Notes under the pieces: generated by a model
Databases searched by the model: none
Told to the model about the DNA's origin: nothing
Seen by the model: only the letters and a program-made list of their open reading frames with translations
Shown: piece by piece, positions 63,486-64,000 of the stretch
Numbering within the stretch: the stretch's first letter is position 1
How the letters are laid out: every line of letters starts with the position of its first letter
DNA from: Desulfovibrio piger
GTDB taxonomy: Bacteria; Desulfobacterota; Desulfovibrionia; Desulfovibrionales; Desulfovibrionaceae
Reading direction: 5' to 3'
Length of the DNA stretch: 64,000 nt
Assembly: GCF_900116045.1 (NCBI RefSeq)
Contig: NZ_LT630450.1
Coordinates: forward strand, 997,001 to 1,061,000
Translations under genes and position numbers: made by a program

Positions 63486-64000
63486 TCAGCTCCGGCGCGA
63501 GAACTGTCCGCCGGCAACGTAAAAGGTGTTTTCCACCACGAACAGGGCCTTGGGGTCCACCATGAAGACCAGGTTCTCCAGACGCTTGAGGGCCACATTG
63601 TTGGTGACGGTGAGCAATATCTCCCTGTCGCCGCCGGAGTAGGCCCCCTTGCCCCGGATCAGGGTCACGCCGAAACGCTCGCTGGCCAGGATGGCCTCAC
63701 TGACTTCCTCGCCCTTCTCGGAAATGATCATCACCAGCTTGCGGTGGTTGAACAGGCCCACCACGTATTCCAGGGTATTGGCCGAGATGAACATCATGAT
63801 GGTGGAGGCGATGATGATGTCCAGTGACAGGCTGAACGCGCCCGCCATGAAGATGCAGACGTTGACCGCGAAGCTGAACTGCCCGATGGGGATGTTCCAG
63901 CGCTGCTTCAGGGCCACGGCGATGATGTCCGTCCCGCCGCTGCTGCCCAGGGTGCGCAGCATCATGCCCACGCCGGCGCCGTGCAGCACCCCGGCCACCA
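63486..64000 (-). CDS. YitT-family membrane protein, 3' part (5' end outside window)
   Basis: The frame runs off the right edge; a GTG at 63998 is inside the gene. Visible about 171 residues: GVGMMLRTLGSSGGTDIIAVAL, the YitT hallmark, two membrane helices (FSFAVNVCIFMAGAFSLSLDIIIASTIMMF), then the DUF2179 cytoplasmic domain (SEKGEEVSEAILASERFGVTLIRGKGAYSGGDREIL). Function of YitT proteins is unknown. Co-oriented with the amidohydrolase gene. Confidence 0.85.
   Translation of the reverse strand, partial: VAGVLHGAGVGMMLRTLGSSGGTDIIAVALKQRWNIPIGQFSFAVNVCIFMAGAFSLSLDIIIASTIMMFISANTLEYVVGLFNHRKLVMIISEKGEEVSEAILASERFGVTLIRGKGAYSGGDREILLTVTNNVALKRLENLVFMVDPKALFVVENTFYVAGGQFSRRS

Overview
The window reads as a GC-rich chromosomal segment of a Desulfovibrio-type sulfate reducer (Desulfovibrionaceae). 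This is inferred from gene content, not from a marker gene: a DUF4851-type lipoprotein, a giant T1SS-143-repeat RTX adhesin with a Desulfovibrio-like N-terminus, an anaerobic (cbi-type) cobalamin operon, formate-tetrahydrofolate ligase, a MucR-like zinc-finger regulator and a receiverless FleQ-like sigma-54 activator. No rRNA, tRNA, CRISPR array, integrase or transposase gene was recognised.

Layout. 1-3053: 3' part of an autotransporter adhesin. 3.4-9.6 kb: complete type I restriction-modification operon hsdM-hsdS-hsdR with a good promoter, followed by a DUF1848 protein. 10.8-12.5 kb: TetR regulator and a small FMN reductase. 12.6-21.2 kb: compact cobamide operon with cbiC, cbiD, a CbiF/CbiG-N-like/CbiH fusion, CbiA fused to a chloramphenicol-phosphotransferase-like kinase, and a CobD-like/CbiP fusion. 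21.2-23.6 kb: PAS-GAF-GGDEF-EAL gene, plus a decayed copy of its GGDEF segment next to the cbiP stop. 23.9-30 kb: asparaginase, membrane ferredoxin, zinc dehydrogenase, and a 39-residue membrane peptide with an SSS symporter. 30.3-40.2 kb: glycosyltransferase and the 2906-residue RTX adhesin. 40.9-43.5 kb: fhs, an LpdD-like protein and a small ORF. 44-47 kb: bioB and a bioD-bioA fusion. 47.2-49.7 kb: MucR-like regulator, lipoprotein, sigma-54 activator. 49.8-56.7 kb: HrpB helicase, YheT-like hydrolase, BaiN-type flavoprotein, Tat-exported aldo/keto reductase. 57-61.6 kb: livKHMGF branched-chain amino acid ABC operon. 61.8-64 kb: HPt protein, amidohydrolase (possible aminodeoxyfutalosine deaminase) and the 3' part of a YitT-family gene.

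The strongest lead is the cobamide operon. Three of its five genes are multi-domain fusions. The kinase domain on CbiA lies immediately upstream of the CobD-like domain, so it is a candidate for the phosphorylation step that makes the aminoalcohol linker. Other leads are a GC-rich intergenic palindrome family with perfect 20-bp arms, the GGDEF fossil, a terminator-like hairpin in the adhesin leader together with PAAG motifs expected for LapG-type processing, and a sigma-54 activator whose GAFTGA loop reads GAFTHA.
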